Source: Bog-756 sp963727075 (lineage in GTDB: Bacteria; Actinomycetota; Acidimicrobiia; Acidimicrobiales; RAAP-2). From it: a stretch of DNA of 64,000 bases. The DNA is taken from the NCBI GenBank assembly GCA_963727075.1, contig CAVSET010000006.1, positions 2,232,001 to 2,296,000 of the forward strand, read 5' to 3'. Positions 1 through 9,873 of this stretch are shown piece after piece. Every line of letters starts with the position of its first letter. Within the stretch, counting starts at the first letter, position 1. The translations under genes and the position numbers were made by a program. The notes beneath the pieces were generated by a model. The model did no database searches. It saw only the letters and a list, made by a program, of their open reading frames with translations, and was not told the origin of the DNA.

Positions 1-906
1 GAAGCGGTCGCCCTCACCCCAGCGTCGCATCCTTCTCACGAGCGGCCGGGACACGTGCTGAAGCGAAAGGTCGAAATAGGGGACACCGGTGCTGAGGATG
101 GTGTCGACCAGGGCATCGTCGAGGGCAGACGGGTAGAGATAGAGCAGACGAGTCCATGGGACGCGGGCCGCCACCGCGGCGACCAGGTCCACGATCGGGC
201 GGGTGGCGCCGACCTTTCGACCGCCGGCGCCCGGATGACCACCCGCCGCCGACCGATCGAGTCCATAGGACGCAAGGTCCTGGGCCACCAGCACGACCTC
301 ACGCAACGACTGCTCGGGCCCAAAGAGCTGCTCGATCTCGTCGAGGATGGACTCGGCCGAGCGGGAGCGCTGCCTGCCCCGGAACGACGGGATGGCACAG
401 AACCCACAGCTTCGATCACACCCCTCGGCCACCTTCACGTACGACCAGGGCGCGGTGGCCGGAGGACGGGGAAGGTTGAGGAGATCGAAGGAGGGCAGGG
501 AAGTCTCGGACCCCCGATGTGAGCTCGGAGACGGGGGCTTGGACCCGAGCACCACCGGCGTACGGGTGGGCCGATGGCCCTGATGCGTCAGCGGGGTCCC
601 GAATGGAGCCACCAGATCGACCTCCGGGAGCGCATCAGCCAGCTCGTCCCGGTACCGCTCGGCCATGCATCCGGTCACGACCAGCCTGGCCCCGGTTCGG
701 CGGGACCCGGACAGGGCGAGCACCGTCTCGATCGACTCCTCCCGGGCCGCCTCGATGAACGCGCAGGTGTTGACCACCACCAGGTCGGCTTCCCCCGGGT
801 CGGCCGCCGCCAGCAGACCCTCGGCCGCCAGCGTCCCGACCAGCTTGTCGGAGTCGACCCGGTTCTTCGGACAGCCCAGGGTCTCGATCCAATACAGCTC
901 GGTCAC
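1..906 (-). CDS. rimO: Ribosomal protein S12 methylthiotransferase RimO (3' end outside the window)
   Basis: Radical-SAM methylthiotransferase that thiomethylates an aspartate of ribosomal protein S12. The visible 302 codons start at GTG 906 and read ETLGCPKNRVDSDKLVG, the N-terminal UPF0004 domain with its first cluster-binding Cys. NTCAFIEAAREES and VVTGCMAERY follow and supply the other two. The radical-SAM triad is in KVAEGCDRSCGFCAIPSFRG (CxxxCxxC) at about residues 165-185. The CPKNRVDS signature and the absence of a MiaB-type start favour RimO over MiaB. The C-terminal TRAM domain lies beyond position 1. A tRNA gene lies upstream on the same strand. Identification is from motifs; confidence is high for the family and good for RimO itself. 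Confidence 0.9.
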   Translation of the reverse strand, partial: MTELYWIETLGCPKNRVDSDKLVGTLAAEGLLAAADPGEADLVVVNTCAFIEAAREESIETVLALSGSRRTGARLVVTGCMAERYRDELADALPEVDLVAPFGTPLTHQGHRPTRTPVVLGSKPPSPSSHRGSETSLPSFDLLNLPRPPATAPWSYVKVAEGCDRSCGFCAIPSFRGRQRSRSAESILDEIEQLFGPEQSLREVVLVAQDLASYGLDRSAAGGHPGAGGRKVGATRPIVDLVAAVAARVPWTRLLYLYPSALDDALVDTILSTGVPYFDLSLQHVSRPLVRRMRRWGEGDRF

Positions 907-1082
907 CGGGCCAATCTACCGGGGCCACCGAGGGCCGAAGGCTCGAGGAGGCGGGGCCGGCCCGGGCCGGGACCGGCACGGTTCCGGCCCGACGCCGATC
1001 GGAACCGGCCAGGCGTGGCCGGATGGGTCGGACGGCCACGCCGTGGGGCACCGGTCGTCGATGCCCCACGGCACTCCACGGG

Positions 1083-1171
1083 CGGAGAGGGAGGGATTTG
1101 AACCCTCGGACCCAGTCTCCCAGGTCAACTCATTAGCAGTGAGTCCGATTCGGCCGCTCTCGCACCTCTCC
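1083..1171 (-). tRNA. tRNA-Ser (anticodon GCU)
   Basis: An 89-nt class II tRNA reads on the minus strand from 1171. The acceptor stem is GGAGAGG paired with CCTCTCC, with discriminator G at 1083. The anticodon stem ACTCA/TGAGT encloses loop CTGCTAA, giving anticodon GCT (decodes AGC/AGU). A long variable arm and a GGTTCAAATCC T-loop are present, as expected for serine tRNAs. The 3' CCA is not encoded. Confidence 0.95.
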
Positions 1172-1534
1172 GTGCTGGCGAACTCCCTGGCTGAAAGCTG
1201 TGAGGCCTTGTTGCCGCAAGTCCGCTCGCCTGTTCGACCCCGGTGTCGTCGGTGCCCCGGAAGCGTTGAAGCGTTGTGTATGGGCACATCAACGCAGCAC
1301 GGGGCAGACCACACCCTGATCAAGCAACGTGCAGCATACGGCAAGGCAGCCGGCAAGAACGGGCTGGTGGCCGACATCTCCGCCGACGGAATCTCGTGGG
1401 TGTCCACAGTGGGTTCGCTCAACGGCGAGCGTGTGTTCAGGCTGATCCGACAGACCGGGGACGAGCAAAGGCCACAGCCCATGTGGATCTAGGGCCGTGC
1501 GCCTTGGGATTCACCACGAGCGGGACGCCGTTGC
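1172..1534. other. Mostly unassigned stretch upstream of tRNA-Ser
   Basis: This 363-base interval has less extreme base composition than its neighbours and holds no recognisable gene. The only coding-like signal is the 70-codon plus-strand frame at 1280-1492, listed separately. No terminator or repeat was evident. Confidence 0.5.
1280..1492 (+). CDS. Small hypothetical protein (70 aa), uncertain
   Basis: The frame runs from ATG 1280 to TAG 1492. It encodes a 70-residue product with balanced composition, including the stretches LIKQRAAYGKAAGKNG and SWVSTVGSLNGERVFRL. This contrasts with the Arg/Pro-rich translations of the other frames here. There is no clear Shine-Dalgarno sequence and I recognise no family. 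It lies alone on its strand next to a tRNA gene, so it may be a small orphan gene, a remnant, or chance. Confidence 0.3.
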   Translation: MGTSTQHGADHTLIKQRAAYGKAAGKNGLVADISADGISWVSTVGSLNGERVFRLIRQTGDEQRPQPMWI

Positions 1535-1810
1535 TCATCCCCCACGCATCCGTCGCGTCCGCTCGATGTGAGTGATTCTGGACTGTGCGATCAGCCATTC
1601 GTTGGAACGGATCAACTGCCGCTCCAACGGTTGGTGGTGCAATCCCCCAGGGCCATCGGTCTTCACCCCGCAGCGACGACACACTGACATTCGCCCGTTC
1701 GTCTCGGGGACATGGTGTTCATCGAGATCCCTACCCGTCTGTGCTGCGCCGGCTGTGACCATCGTTCTCCCATCGGGCACTGCACCCGGCTCGGGTACTA
1801 CGTCTGTCAT
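1535..1810 (-). CDS. Small hypothetical protein with a CxxC pair (91 aa)
   Basis: The frame starts at ATG 1810, preceded by a purine-rich GGGAGTGAG ribosome-binding site. The product has a low-complexity N-terminus, one CxxC (VCRRCGVKTDG, about residues 43-53) and a charged C-terminal helix containing NEWLIAQSRITHIERTRR. A single Cys pair would suit half a zinc site or a metal/redox role. It is the last of three small minus-strand genes (2403 to 1535). I recognise no family and propose no function; coding status is judged from composition, the RBS and the colinear neighbours. Confidence 0.5.
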   Translation of the reverse strand: MTDVVPEPGAVPDGRTMVTAGAAQTGRDLDEHHVPETNGRMSVCRRCGVKTDGPGGLHHQPLERQLIRSNEWLIAQSRITHIERTRRMRGG

Positions 1811-1942
1811 TGCTCACTCCCGCTACTCAGAACTGCTCCCTGCATACCCTGCGGATCCCTCGCTTCTCTCTGCCGTGGATGCCCAAGGTCACCGAGAGCG
1901 CCCGGAGGCGCGAACATCACCGACCTCTCTTGACGACGTACG

Positions 1943-2212
1943 TCAGTTGGGAAGGAGGCGTATGTGGGAATGGGCGGTCTCCGACGGGTGGATCACGGAC
2001 TCGTCCGCCAGTCGGTTGTCGACTGACGGGATTCGAGGCATTCCGAGGGTGGTGGTGGGGCGGCTGTCGGCCAGGTAGGCGCGGATGCGATCCGCCAGCG
2101 CCGAGAAGAGCGCAGCATCCTCCGGCGATTCGCAAGCACCACCGGCCACGTCCAATGCCTGGGCGGCCTCGACAAGCAGATCCATGCCGGTGTCATGTCC
2201 CGCGACCATCAT
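1943..2212 (-). CDS. Small hypothetical helical protein (89 aa)
   Basis: ATG 2212 overlaps the TGA of the preceding gene (ATGA), so translational coupling is likely; this fixes the start even though the frame opens further upstream. The product begins MMVAGHDTGMDLLVEAAQ and contains a helical segment (EDAALFSALADRIRAYLADS), followed by a less structured tail rich in Ser, Pro and His. No catalytic motif or membrane segment is visible. It pairs with the Cys-rich protein encoded just upstream, so the two products may act together, but no family is recognised. Confidence 0.55.
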   Translation of the reverse strand: MMVAGHDTGMDLLVEAAQALDVAGGACESPEDAALFSALADRIRAYLADSRPTTTLGMPRIPSVDNRLADESVIHPSETAHSHIRLLPN

Positions 2213-2403
2213 TCGGGGCCGAACAGCTTCTCGTGGCAGGCCGGGCATGCCCACCACTTCGGCGGGGGGGACGCAGAAACGTCAGCCGGGAAGAACTGCC
2301 GGCACCGACCGCACTGCCGGGAGGAGACCAGCTCCGGTTGGTGGAGCGATCCAGCGGGCTGAGCCGTACTGCTGGGTCCCATCGGGACTCTCGATCTTGT
2401 CAC
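2209..2403 (-). CDS. Small zinc-ribbon-like protein (64 aa)
   Basis: The C-terminal half carries two CxxC knuckles, CGRC and CPAC, separated by about 20 residues (QFFPADV then KWWACPAC). This is the arrangement of a structural zinc ribbon. The N-terminal 25 residues are polar and low in complexity. The start is GTG 2403 or, less extended, ATG 2382. Its stop overlaps the next start by ATGA. A zinc-binding adaptor or nucleic-acid-binding role would fit the fold, but nothing in the context says which. Confidence 0.55.
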   Translation of the reverse strand: MTRSRVPMGPSSTAQPAGSLHQPELVSSRQCGRCRQFFPADVSASPPPKWWACPACHEKLFGPE

Positions 2404-2526
2404 CCGTCAGCGGGGACGCGGCGGCCCTCAGTGAGCCGTTACCACGGTACACCCGTGAGGAGGGGAGTTTGCCGTGCCGTTCACACGGTGGAGCCCCGCC
2501 CACCGGCTACGCCTGGCCCGGACCCT

Positions 2527-3039
2527 TCATGGCTGCCGTCGCTGGACGATCCCCCTCACATAGGCGGCCTGGCCCACATGCTGGAGGTCGTCGGCGATGA
2601 CGCTCACCAGTCGGACGTTGAGCGTCACCGGCGGGTCCCAACGACGATCCACCACTCGGGAGAGGTCGCCGTCCTCCAGGGACCGCACGAAGGTCAGCGT
2701 CTTCTCATGGACCTCTTCGAAGTAGCCGAGCAACAAAGGTGCGTCGGCGGTCACCGAGGCCGCCTGGCTCGGGTCGTGGCCGTATCCGGTGTCCGCCACG
2801 TCAAAGGGAAGAGCGAACCGCTCGAACCATCCATTGGCCACCCAGACCTGCTCCTTGCCGTCCAGTCCGGCGACGTGGTCGTCCTGAATGCGGGTCAGGT
2901 GCCACACCAGCCAGGCGATGGAGTTCGACTCGCTGTCCGGACAGAACACCAACTCGTCGGGCGAGAGGCCGTTGACCGCAGGGTGAACGGCGTCACGGAT
3001 CCTTTCGAAGGCATCCTCGAGGAGGTCGGAGCTCGACAT
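2527..3039 (-). CDS. DinB-like / DUF664 family protein
   Basis: The product is about 170 residues and resembles the DinB four-helix metalloenzyme superfamily. Helix 1 is DLLEDAFERIRDAVHPAVNG. WHLTRIQDDH supplies the first metal-type histidines and DDLQHVGQAAYVRGIVQ the last, matching the three-His pattern. Family members in actinomycetes are often mycothiol-dependent transferases or isomerases; that activity is inference here. The start was set at ATG 3039 (MSSSDLL) rather than the codon four residues earlier. The methyltransferase next to it is divergent. Confidence 0.8.
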   Translation of the reverse strand: MSSSDLLEDAFERIRDAVHPAVNGLSPDELVFCPDSESNSIAWLVWHLTRIQDDHVAGLDGKEQVWVANGWFERFALPFDVADTGYGHDPSQAASVTADAPLLLGYFEEVHEKTLTFVRSLEDGDLSRVVDRRWDPPVTLNVRLVSVIADDLQHVGQAAYVRGIVQRRQP

Positions 3040-3199
3040 CGGTACCTCCACCCATCGTCGGCGGGACTACAACTCGGAGCGGAATGGGAGCCTAGTGGGG
3101 CGGCGGAAACCCCGGACCCCGAGGGGCTAGTACCCCGAGGCGGTAGGGCCCTCCGAGGCGGCGGGGTCATGCCGGTGACAGGGCCATACTGGAGCGATC

Positions 3200-3973
3200 A
3201 TGGCGACGGTCGACCGATGGGACCCGACGCAGTACAACAAGTTCGCGGCCGAGAGGGAACAGCCCTTTTGGGATCTGGCCCGGCTCCTCGAGCCGGTGGC
3301 GTCACCGACGCTGGTCGATCTCGGTTGTGGGGACGGACGACTCACGGCCGAGCTCAGTCGAACGGTCGGGGCGACCTCGACCGTCGGGATCGACAGCTCG
3401 GAGTCCATGATCACCGCCACCGCCGCCCATGCAGCCGAAGGGATCCGGTTCGAGATCGGCGACATCGGGAGCTGGGAGCAGTCCGAGTCGTGCCAGATCC
3501 TGTTCGCCAACGCGTCGATGCACTGGGTGCCGGACCACGCCTCGGTCCTCACCCGCTGGGCCAGGTCCCTGCGAGGCGGGGGCCAACTGGCCGTCCAGGT
3601 CCCGGCCAATGCCGATCATCCCGCCCACGTGCTGGCGGCCGAGCTGGCCGCCGAGTGGCTCGACGACCCCCCACCCGATCCCGTGCAGCGGAACGTCCTT
3701 GCTCCCGAACGGTACGCCGAGGTCCTCGACGACATCGGCTTCGGACGCCAGCATGTCCGGCTGCAGGTCTACGCCCACCACCTGGCCTCGACCGCCGAGG
3801 TGGTCGAATGGGTGAAGGGCACCAGCCTGACCAGGTTCAAGGGCGACCTCGGTGTCGAGCAATGGGACCGGTTCGTCGAGGCCTACCGGCAGCGCCTGGT
3901 CGCCGTCCTGGGCGATCGATCACCCTTCTTCTACCCGTTCAAGCGAATACTGATGTGGGGCCAGCGGGACTGA
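3200..3973 (+). CDS. tam: Trans-aconitate 2-methyltransferase-like SAM methyltransferase
   Basis: This 257-residue class I methyltransferase begins with WDPTQYNKFAAEREQPF, the N-terminal signature of Tam. SAM motif I is VDLGCGDGRLTAEL (about residues 37-50), and acidic motif II is in VGIDSSESMI. FANASMHWVPDH lies near the active site, as in trans-aconitate methyltransferases. Tam methyl-esterifies trans-aconitate, removing an aconitase inhibitor. Length matches the family. The gene is monocistronic. Substrate assignment rests on N-terminal similarity, so a related small-molecule methyltransferase is possible. Confidence 0.8.
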   Translation: MATVDRWDPTQYNKFAAEREQPFWDLARLLEPVASPTLVDLGCGDGRLTAELSRTVGATSTVGIDSSESMITATAAHAAEGIRFEIGDIGSWEQSESCQILFANASMHWVPDHASVLTRWARSLRGGGQLAVQVPANADHPAHVLAAELAAEWLDDPPPDPVQRNVLAPERYAEVLDDIGFGRQHVRLQVYAHHLASTAEVVEWVKGTSLTRFKGDLGVEQWDRFVEAYRQRLVAVLGDRSPFFYPFKRILMWGQRD

Positions 3974-4023
3974 GAGCCGGCCCTGGTCTCCCGCGGTCGG
4001 GTGCGAAGTACGGGTCGGCGTGA

Positions 4024-4674
4024 TCAGCCGGCCGACAACCGGATCGCATCGGCGTACATGAGCTGCTTGTGGGTGCGGACGACACCCGGGTCCTTGGCGG
4101 CGAGACCGGTGGCGAGCTCGATCGCTCTCGGGAGGACCTCGCTCTCATCCCTCTGCTCATGAGCGATGCCGGCGGCCACAGCGGCCGCGGCGTCGTACCG
4201 CCTACCGGTGGTGATGGCTTCGTGAAGCGTGAGGCGTGGGAGCCGGGCCGACGTCAGCGCGTACATCGTCGCCGTGAGCGGCAGACCGAGGTCGACCTCC
4301 GGGAGGCACCAGTAGCCGCGGTCCGACCGCATGACGGTGAAGTCGTGGGCGGTGGCCATCATGGCCCCGGCGGCGAAGGCGTGGCCGTTCACGGCGGCAA
4401 CGGTGACGGCCGGGTAGGTCAGGATCCGGACCAGCAGCCGGTGCACCTGGTCCATGAACGCCCCCGGGTCCGAGCTCGAGGCGAGCCATTCGAGGTCGAG
4501 CCCGTTCGAGTAGAACTTGCCGGCGCCGGTCGTCACCACCGCCGTCGGCAAGCCGGACCGCTCCACCTCGTCCAGGGCGGCGTCGAGCCCGACCACGAAC
4601 TCCTGGTTGAGCCGGTTCTCGCCGGACCAGAGGTGCACGACCCAGACGGGACCGGCTCGCTCGAGCTCGATCAT
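4024..4674 (-). CDS. Enoyl-CoA hydratase/isomerase (crotonase) family protein
   Basis: The product has 216 residues, short for a crotonase (usually about 255). It starts at ATG 4674 (MIELERAGPVWVVHLW). The oxyanion-hole regions are TTGAGKFYSNGLDLEWL and VNGHAFAAGAMMATAHD. PEVDLGLPL occupies the second catalytic segment, where hydratases usually have a Glu. Similar short actinobacterial proteins resemble delta3-delta2-enoyl-CoA isomerases, so isomerase activity in beta-oxidation is plausible. Its start overlaps the stop of a possible 45-codon leader by ATGA. Confidence 0.8.
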   Translation of the reverse strand: MIELERAGPVWVVHLWSGENRLNQEFVVGLDAALDEVERSGLPTAVVTTGAGKFYSNGLDLEWLASSSDPGAFMDQVHRLLVRILTYPAVTVAAVNGHAFAAGAMMATAHDFTVMRSDRGYWCLPEVDLGLPLTATMYALTSARLPRLTLHEAITTGRRYDAAAAVAAGIAHEQRDESEVLPRAIELATGLAAKDPGVVRTHKQLMYADAIRLSAG

Positions 4675-4808
4675 GGACTCATGACCGTGTTGCCGAGGGA
4701 CGAGTCGACGAGGCCGGCCGGGTGCTCGGCTGTGGTGAGGAGGGGCGCCGTGGTGCGCAGGGTGCGGCCGGGGGCGATCCGCTCCCGGGTATCCGATGTC
4801 CTGGCCAC
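4671..4808 (-). CDS. Possible 45-aa leader ORF translationally coupled to the crotonase
   Basis: A 46-codon frame starts at GTG 4808 and ends in a TGA that overlaps the crotonase ATG (ATGA). The product is polar and basic at its N-terminus (ARTSDTRERIAPGRTLRTT). No family is recognised. The overlap and start position are the only evidence; it could be a leader peptide, the misread front of the crotonase gene, or chance. Confidence 0.3.
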   Translation of the reverse strand: MARTSDTRERIAPGRTLRTTAPLLTTAEHPAGLVDSSLGNTVMSP

Positions 4809-5050
4809 CGGGCCAGCCTACGGTCAATGGGTCGATGGTCCTCGAGAGCGTCGGAGCCGGGGTGCGGGCTGCGACCGGCCGTGAGCCACCCCGACCGGCC
4901 GAGTCGTGGCTACCGGGGTGGCCTCCGGGTGGTGGGTGGGGTGTGCCGGTCCGGATGCGGTCGTGGCCGGGGCCGCCCATCCTCGGGCCGCTCCGGGCGT
5001 CGAGGCCTGGTCGGGCCCGGTTGCGCCGTGGCTCCACACGTGGTTTGCTA

Positions 5051-5077
5051 TTAGCACTCGCCACCGAAGAGTGCTAA
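5051..5077. promoter_or_regulatory. CIRCE operator (HrcA-binding inverted repeat) upstream of groEL
   Basis: TTAGCACTC at 5051-5059 and GAGTGCTAA at 5069-5077 form a perfect 9-bp inverted repeat with a 9-nt spacer, exactly the CIRCE consensus. It ends 20 nt before the groEL start codon. HrcA binding here represses chaperonin genes outside heat shock. No hrcA gene lies in this window. Confidence 0.97.
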
Positions 5078-5097
5078 TACCCACGGAGGAACACCAG

Positions 5098-6720
<1,623 letters not shown>

Positions 6721-6763
6721 ACCGTCTGCCTCCCGACCGGCTCCCGGTCAGGATCACGAGAAC

Positions 6764-6790
6764 GGAGGGCGTCCCGCTGGGACGCCCTCC
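6764..6790 (+). terminator. Strong hairpin terminator after groEL
   Basis: GGAGGGCGTCCC (6764-6775) pairs perfectly with GGGACGCCCTCC (6779-6790) around a 3-nt loop, giving a 12-bp GC-rich stem. Only a short TT follows, so it is an I-shaped terminator without a full U tract. It lies 44 nt after the groEL stop. Confidence 0.85.
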
Positions 6791-6916
6791 TTCCGCGACG
6801 GACGGGGCCCGGTATGACGCGTCGAGGGCGGCCCCGGCCCGGGATCGGGCGATGGAGGGCACCGTCGACAGGCCGGCCGCAGTGGCCCGGTCGGCCCGCT
6901 CTCTAGACTGTGCCGC

Positions 6917-7634
6917 GTGACCGAACCTCTCGCTCCCTCGGTCGGTTGGGGAGTGCTCCACCTGTTCTGCCAGATCCCGGGTCCCCGGTCGCCCTCCGGC
7001 TCCAGCGGGTTCGACCGCCACCGCGTCCTGCAGGCGGTGAAGAGCGCCGAGTCCGACCACGTGCAGGTCGTGACGGTCGCCATGCTCGGGCACAAGGCCG
7101 ACATCGGGTTCATGGCCGTCGGTGCCGACCTCTGGCGCCTGCGCCGATTCCAGTCCGAGCTGCAACGTGCCGGGCTGACGATCGTCTTCTCCTATGTGTC
7201 CCTCACCGAGGTCTCCGAGTATGCGGCCGGGATACCCGACGAGATGAGAGCAGAAGCGGCTCTACCCGAACCTGCCCCCCGAGGGGATGCCGGCCTTCTG
7301 CTTCTATCCCATGTCCAAGCGACGGGGCGAGGCCGACGGGTCGAACTGGTTCTCGCTCCCGTTCGAGGACCGGAAGGCCCTGATGCACGGGCACGGTGCC
7401 GTCGGGCGGACGTTCGCCGGCCGGATCGTCCAGCTGATCACCGGGTCGGCCGGCATCGACGACTGGGAATGGGGCGTCACGCTGTTCGGGCAGCGCCCTG
7501 ACGACCTGAAGGACTGTGTCTACACCATGCGGTTCGACGAGGGCTCGGCTCGGTTCGCCGAATTCGGGCCCTTCCTGGCCGGGATGGTGGCATCGGTCGA
7601 GACGGTCCTCCGTCGGGTCGCCCCCGATGAGTGA
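6917..7634 (+). CDS. hemQ: Coproheme decarboxylase HemQ / chlorite dismutase family (one frame break)
   Basis: Actinobacterial HemQ converts coproheme to heme b in the coproporphyrin-dependent pathway. The first part starts at GTG 6917 and contains GWGVLHLFCQIPG, AMLGHKADIGFMAVG and SYVSLTEVSEYA. The second part, in another frame, has MPAFCFYPMSKRRGE, NWFSLPFEDRKALMHGHG and DDWEWGVTLFG, all family hallmarks including the region of the heme-ligand His. The frame changes by one extra base near 7247-7250, between conserved segments. Correcting it gives a normal protein of about 238 residues. The stop overlaps the larE start by 8 nt, so the two genes are probably cotranscribed. Confidence 0.88.
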
Positions 7635-8513
7635 GCGCCGCACCGATGGGCCGGGGGCGGGCGGTGAGAGGTTGCCGGCCGAGGGGGAACTGGCGGCGCT
7701 GCGGTCCGTCCTCCTCCGGGAGGGACCGGTGGTGGTGGCCTTCAGTGGCGGCGCGGACTCGTCGTTCCTGGCCTACGTTGCGACCGAGACTCTCGGTGCG
7801 GACCAGGTGCTCTGTGCCACCGCGGTGTCCCCATCCCTCGCCCCCGAGGAGCTGGCCGACTGCCGGGCCCTCGCCCGGGAATGGGGTCTGCGGGCGATCG
7901 AGGTCCCGACCGCCGAGTTGGCCGATCCGGCCTACTCGGCCAACGACGGCCAGCGTTGCTACCACTGCAAGAGCTCGTTGATGGAAGCCCTCCTGCCCAT
8001 CGCCTCCCGAGAGGGGAACGGTCGCGGCGCGTCGGTCGTGCTGGGCGTCAACCTCGACGATCTCGGTGACGTCCGTCCCGGCCAGCGGGCGGCAACCGAT
8101 CAGGGAGCGCTCTTCCCACTGGTGGAGGCCGGATTCACCAAGTCGGGTGTCCGGGCCTGCTCCCGCCGGTTGGGCCTGCGGACCTGGGACAAGCCGGCCG
8201 CCGCCTGCCTTGCTTCCCGCGTCCCCTACGGCACCCCCGTCACGCTCGGCACCCTGCGCTCGGTGGCCGAAGCCGAGTCGGGCCTCCGCTCCCTCGGCTT
8301 CCGTCAGCTCCGGGTGCGCCACTACGGGGATACCGCTCGGATCGAGGTCCCGGGGAGGACCTGGCCGCGGTGGTGTCACGCCGCCACGAGGTGGCGGCCG
8401 CCGTGCACGCAGCCGGGTACCGCTACGTCACCCTCGACCTGGACGGGTTCCGGTCCGGGAACCTCAACGACGCGCTGGAGCAGGAGACACCGGCCTGGGA
8501 GGGAGCCGTATGA
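7627..8513 (+). CDS. larE: LarE, ATP-dependent sulfur transferase for nickel-pincer nucleotide (one frame break)
   Basis: LarE adenylates and thiolates the LarB product, making the bis-thiocarboxylate precursor of the nickel-pincer nucleotide (NPN). It starts at ATG 7627. The PP-loop is SGGADSS (about residues 40-46). RCYHCK gives Cys111 and Cys114, and AACLASRVPYGT gives Cys194 at the position of the sacrificial Cys of Lactobacillus LarE. Three cysteines match the LarE subtype reported to carry an Fe-S cluster. The frame breaks near 8350-8357 in a G run (one base missing). The continued frame reads EDLAAVVSRRHEVAAAVHAA to TGA 8513, restoring a normal length of about 295 residues. Confidence 0.88.
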
Positions 8514-8749
8514 TCGGGGTCCGGGTCAAGCTGACCTTCCCCGAGGAGCTGGTGCGCGAGCCGATCATCGCCCGCATGGTCCAGGAGCTGGGCGTCGTCC
8601 CGAACATCCGGCGGGCCGATGTCGGCGAGCACGCCGGGTGGATCGTGTGCGAGCTCGACGGTGAGGGCGCCACCGTCGACCGTGCCGTTCAATGGCTCCG
8701 GGACGTCGGGGTCCAGGTGGACCTGCTGGGTGACGTCGTCGAGAGCTGA
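8510..8749 (+). CDS. NIL-domain protein (79 aa)
   Basis: A stand-alone ACT-like NIL domain, the fold found at the C-terminus of the methionine transporter ATPase MetN and in some ferredoxin-like proteins. Diagnostic segments are RVKLTFPEELVREPIIARM at the start, ELGVVPNIRRADV, and DRAVQWLRDVGVQVDLL. ATG 8510 overlaps the larE stop (ATGA), so the two are translationally coupled. NIL domains are linked to sulfur-compound metabolism, which agrees with a position behind a sulfur transferase. A role in LarE sulfur supply or regulation is inference. Confidence 0.8.
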   Translation: MIGVRVKLTFPEELVREPIIARMVQELGVVPNIRRADVGEHAGWIVCELDGEGATVDRAVQWLRDVGVQVDLLGDVVES

Positions 8750-8795
8750 GATGCCTCCCGGAGGGCGGGCGACGAGGCCTTGATCAGGGTCTAGA

Positions 8796-8981
8796 TCAGG
8801 GCTCGTCGGGGGTCCGGATGGTCCACCCGGCGCCCGACACCTTGCGTGGCTCGTAGAACAGGCACCGCTCCGGACAGGCGAAGGGGAGTTGCTCGTTGGC
8901 GCCCATCCGGCACCGCTCGAGCTTCTCCTCGTGGGCGGTGGTCTGCATGACGTAATGGCGACAGTCCTCGAATACGGCCAC
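8796..8981 (-). CDS. Small conserved-looking Cys-rich protein (61 aa)
   Basis: The 61-residue product has four cysteines in CRHYVMQTT, ERCRMG and FACPERCLFYEPRK. The C-terminal CPERC pair followed by an aromatic patch resembles a small metal-binding knuckle. Composition is balanced and the start is ATG 8981. It lies alone on the minus strand between the larE operon and the Nudix gene. No function can be assigned. Confidence 0.6.
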   Translation of the reverse strand: MAVFEDCRHYVMQTTAHEEKLERCRMGANEQLPFACPERCLFYEPRKVSGAGWTIRTPDEP

Positions 8982-9038
8982 GTGCCCATTTTGCCTGATG
9001 GATGCGGCTCAGCGGTGGCAGCGGGTAGCGTCGGTCCC

Positions 9039-9737
9039 GTGGAACCAGTCCCTTCCACCAAACAGCTGTTGAGGTGGAGCGAAGCTCTGGCCGGGATCGC
9101 CCGCACCGGGTTGGGCTTCACCGAGTCCCTCTATGAGCAGGAGCGTTTCGAGGAGGTGCTCCGGGTGGCCGCCGATATCCGGGTCACCATCGACCAGGGA
9201 CGGGATGGCGTGGAGGACGCCGAGGGCCTGGTCGAGGAGTGGATGGGCTCGGTCGGCAAGGGCGTCCCGGGCTACGTGACCCCGAAGGTGGCGGTCGGGG
9301 CGGCGGTGGGCAACGACAACGGCGAGATCCTCTTGGTGCAGCGGTCGGACTCGGGCGTGTGGCTCTACCCCACCGGCTGGGCCGATGTCGGCTACTCGGC
9401 CGCCGAAGTGGTGGTCAAGGAAGTGGAGGAGGAGACCGGCATCGAGGTCGAGGTGGTCCGGCTGATCGCCGTGCTCGACGGGCTCCGCATCGGGCTGAGC
9501 CGCATACCCCTCTACTCCCTGGTGTTCCAGTGCCGCCCGGTCGGTGGTGAGCTGAAGGCCCACCCCTTGGAGTGCTCGGACGTCGGCTGGTTCGCCCTCG
9601 AGGACCTCCCCTACCCCTTGGCCGGGGCCGAACGCTGGGGGAAGCACGTGTTCGCCGCGCTCCGCGGCGATCCCATCGAGGTGCTCTACGACTCGGTGCG
9701 CTCGCCGATCTGGCGAGGGGATCCCGAGCGGACCTGA
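9039..9737 (+). CDS. Nudix hydrolase with N-terminal Nudix-N2 helical domain
   Basis: A 232-residue Nudix hydrolase, probably acting on an ADP-sugar or similar nucleoside diphosphate. The helical N-terminal segment LLRWSEALAGIARTGLGFTE is typical of the subfamily close to ADP-ribose pyrophosphatases. The Nudix box spans GWADVGYS to EVEEETGIE (about residues 111-134) and keeps the metal-binding EVEEE core. Tyr stands where the first box Glu is usual, and Lys replaces Arg. GTG 9039 was chosen because the longer frame has no support upstream. The gene is monocistronic. Confidence 0.88.
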   Translation: MEPVPSTKQLLRWSEALAGIARTGLGFTESLYEQERFEEVLRVAADIRVTIDQGRDGVEDAEGLVEEWMGSVGKGVPGYVTPKVAVGAAVGNDNGEILLVQRSDSGVWLYPTGWADVGYSAAEVVVKEVEEETGIEVEVVRLIAVLDGLRIGLSRIPLYSLVFQCRPVGGELKAHPLECSDVGWFALEDLPYPLAGAERWGKHVFAALRGDPIEVLYDSVRSPIWRGDPERT

Positions 9738-9873
9738 CCACCCCTCCGGATGACGGTCCGCCCTCTGGCGTCCGAGGTTGACGGGCGCGTGGTGGTCGGG
9801 CGTCGGGGTTGGTGGACCGTCGCTGGCTACACTCGCAAGCTGTGACTCCCGACGGCCGAGGGTCGGCACGCAA

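Noticed and set aside
1810..4023. A 737-codon plus-strand open frame across the small-gene cluster, DinB-like gene and methyltransferase
   Set aside because: It crosses three supported gene regions, is Arg/Pro-rich and contains no recognisable domain.
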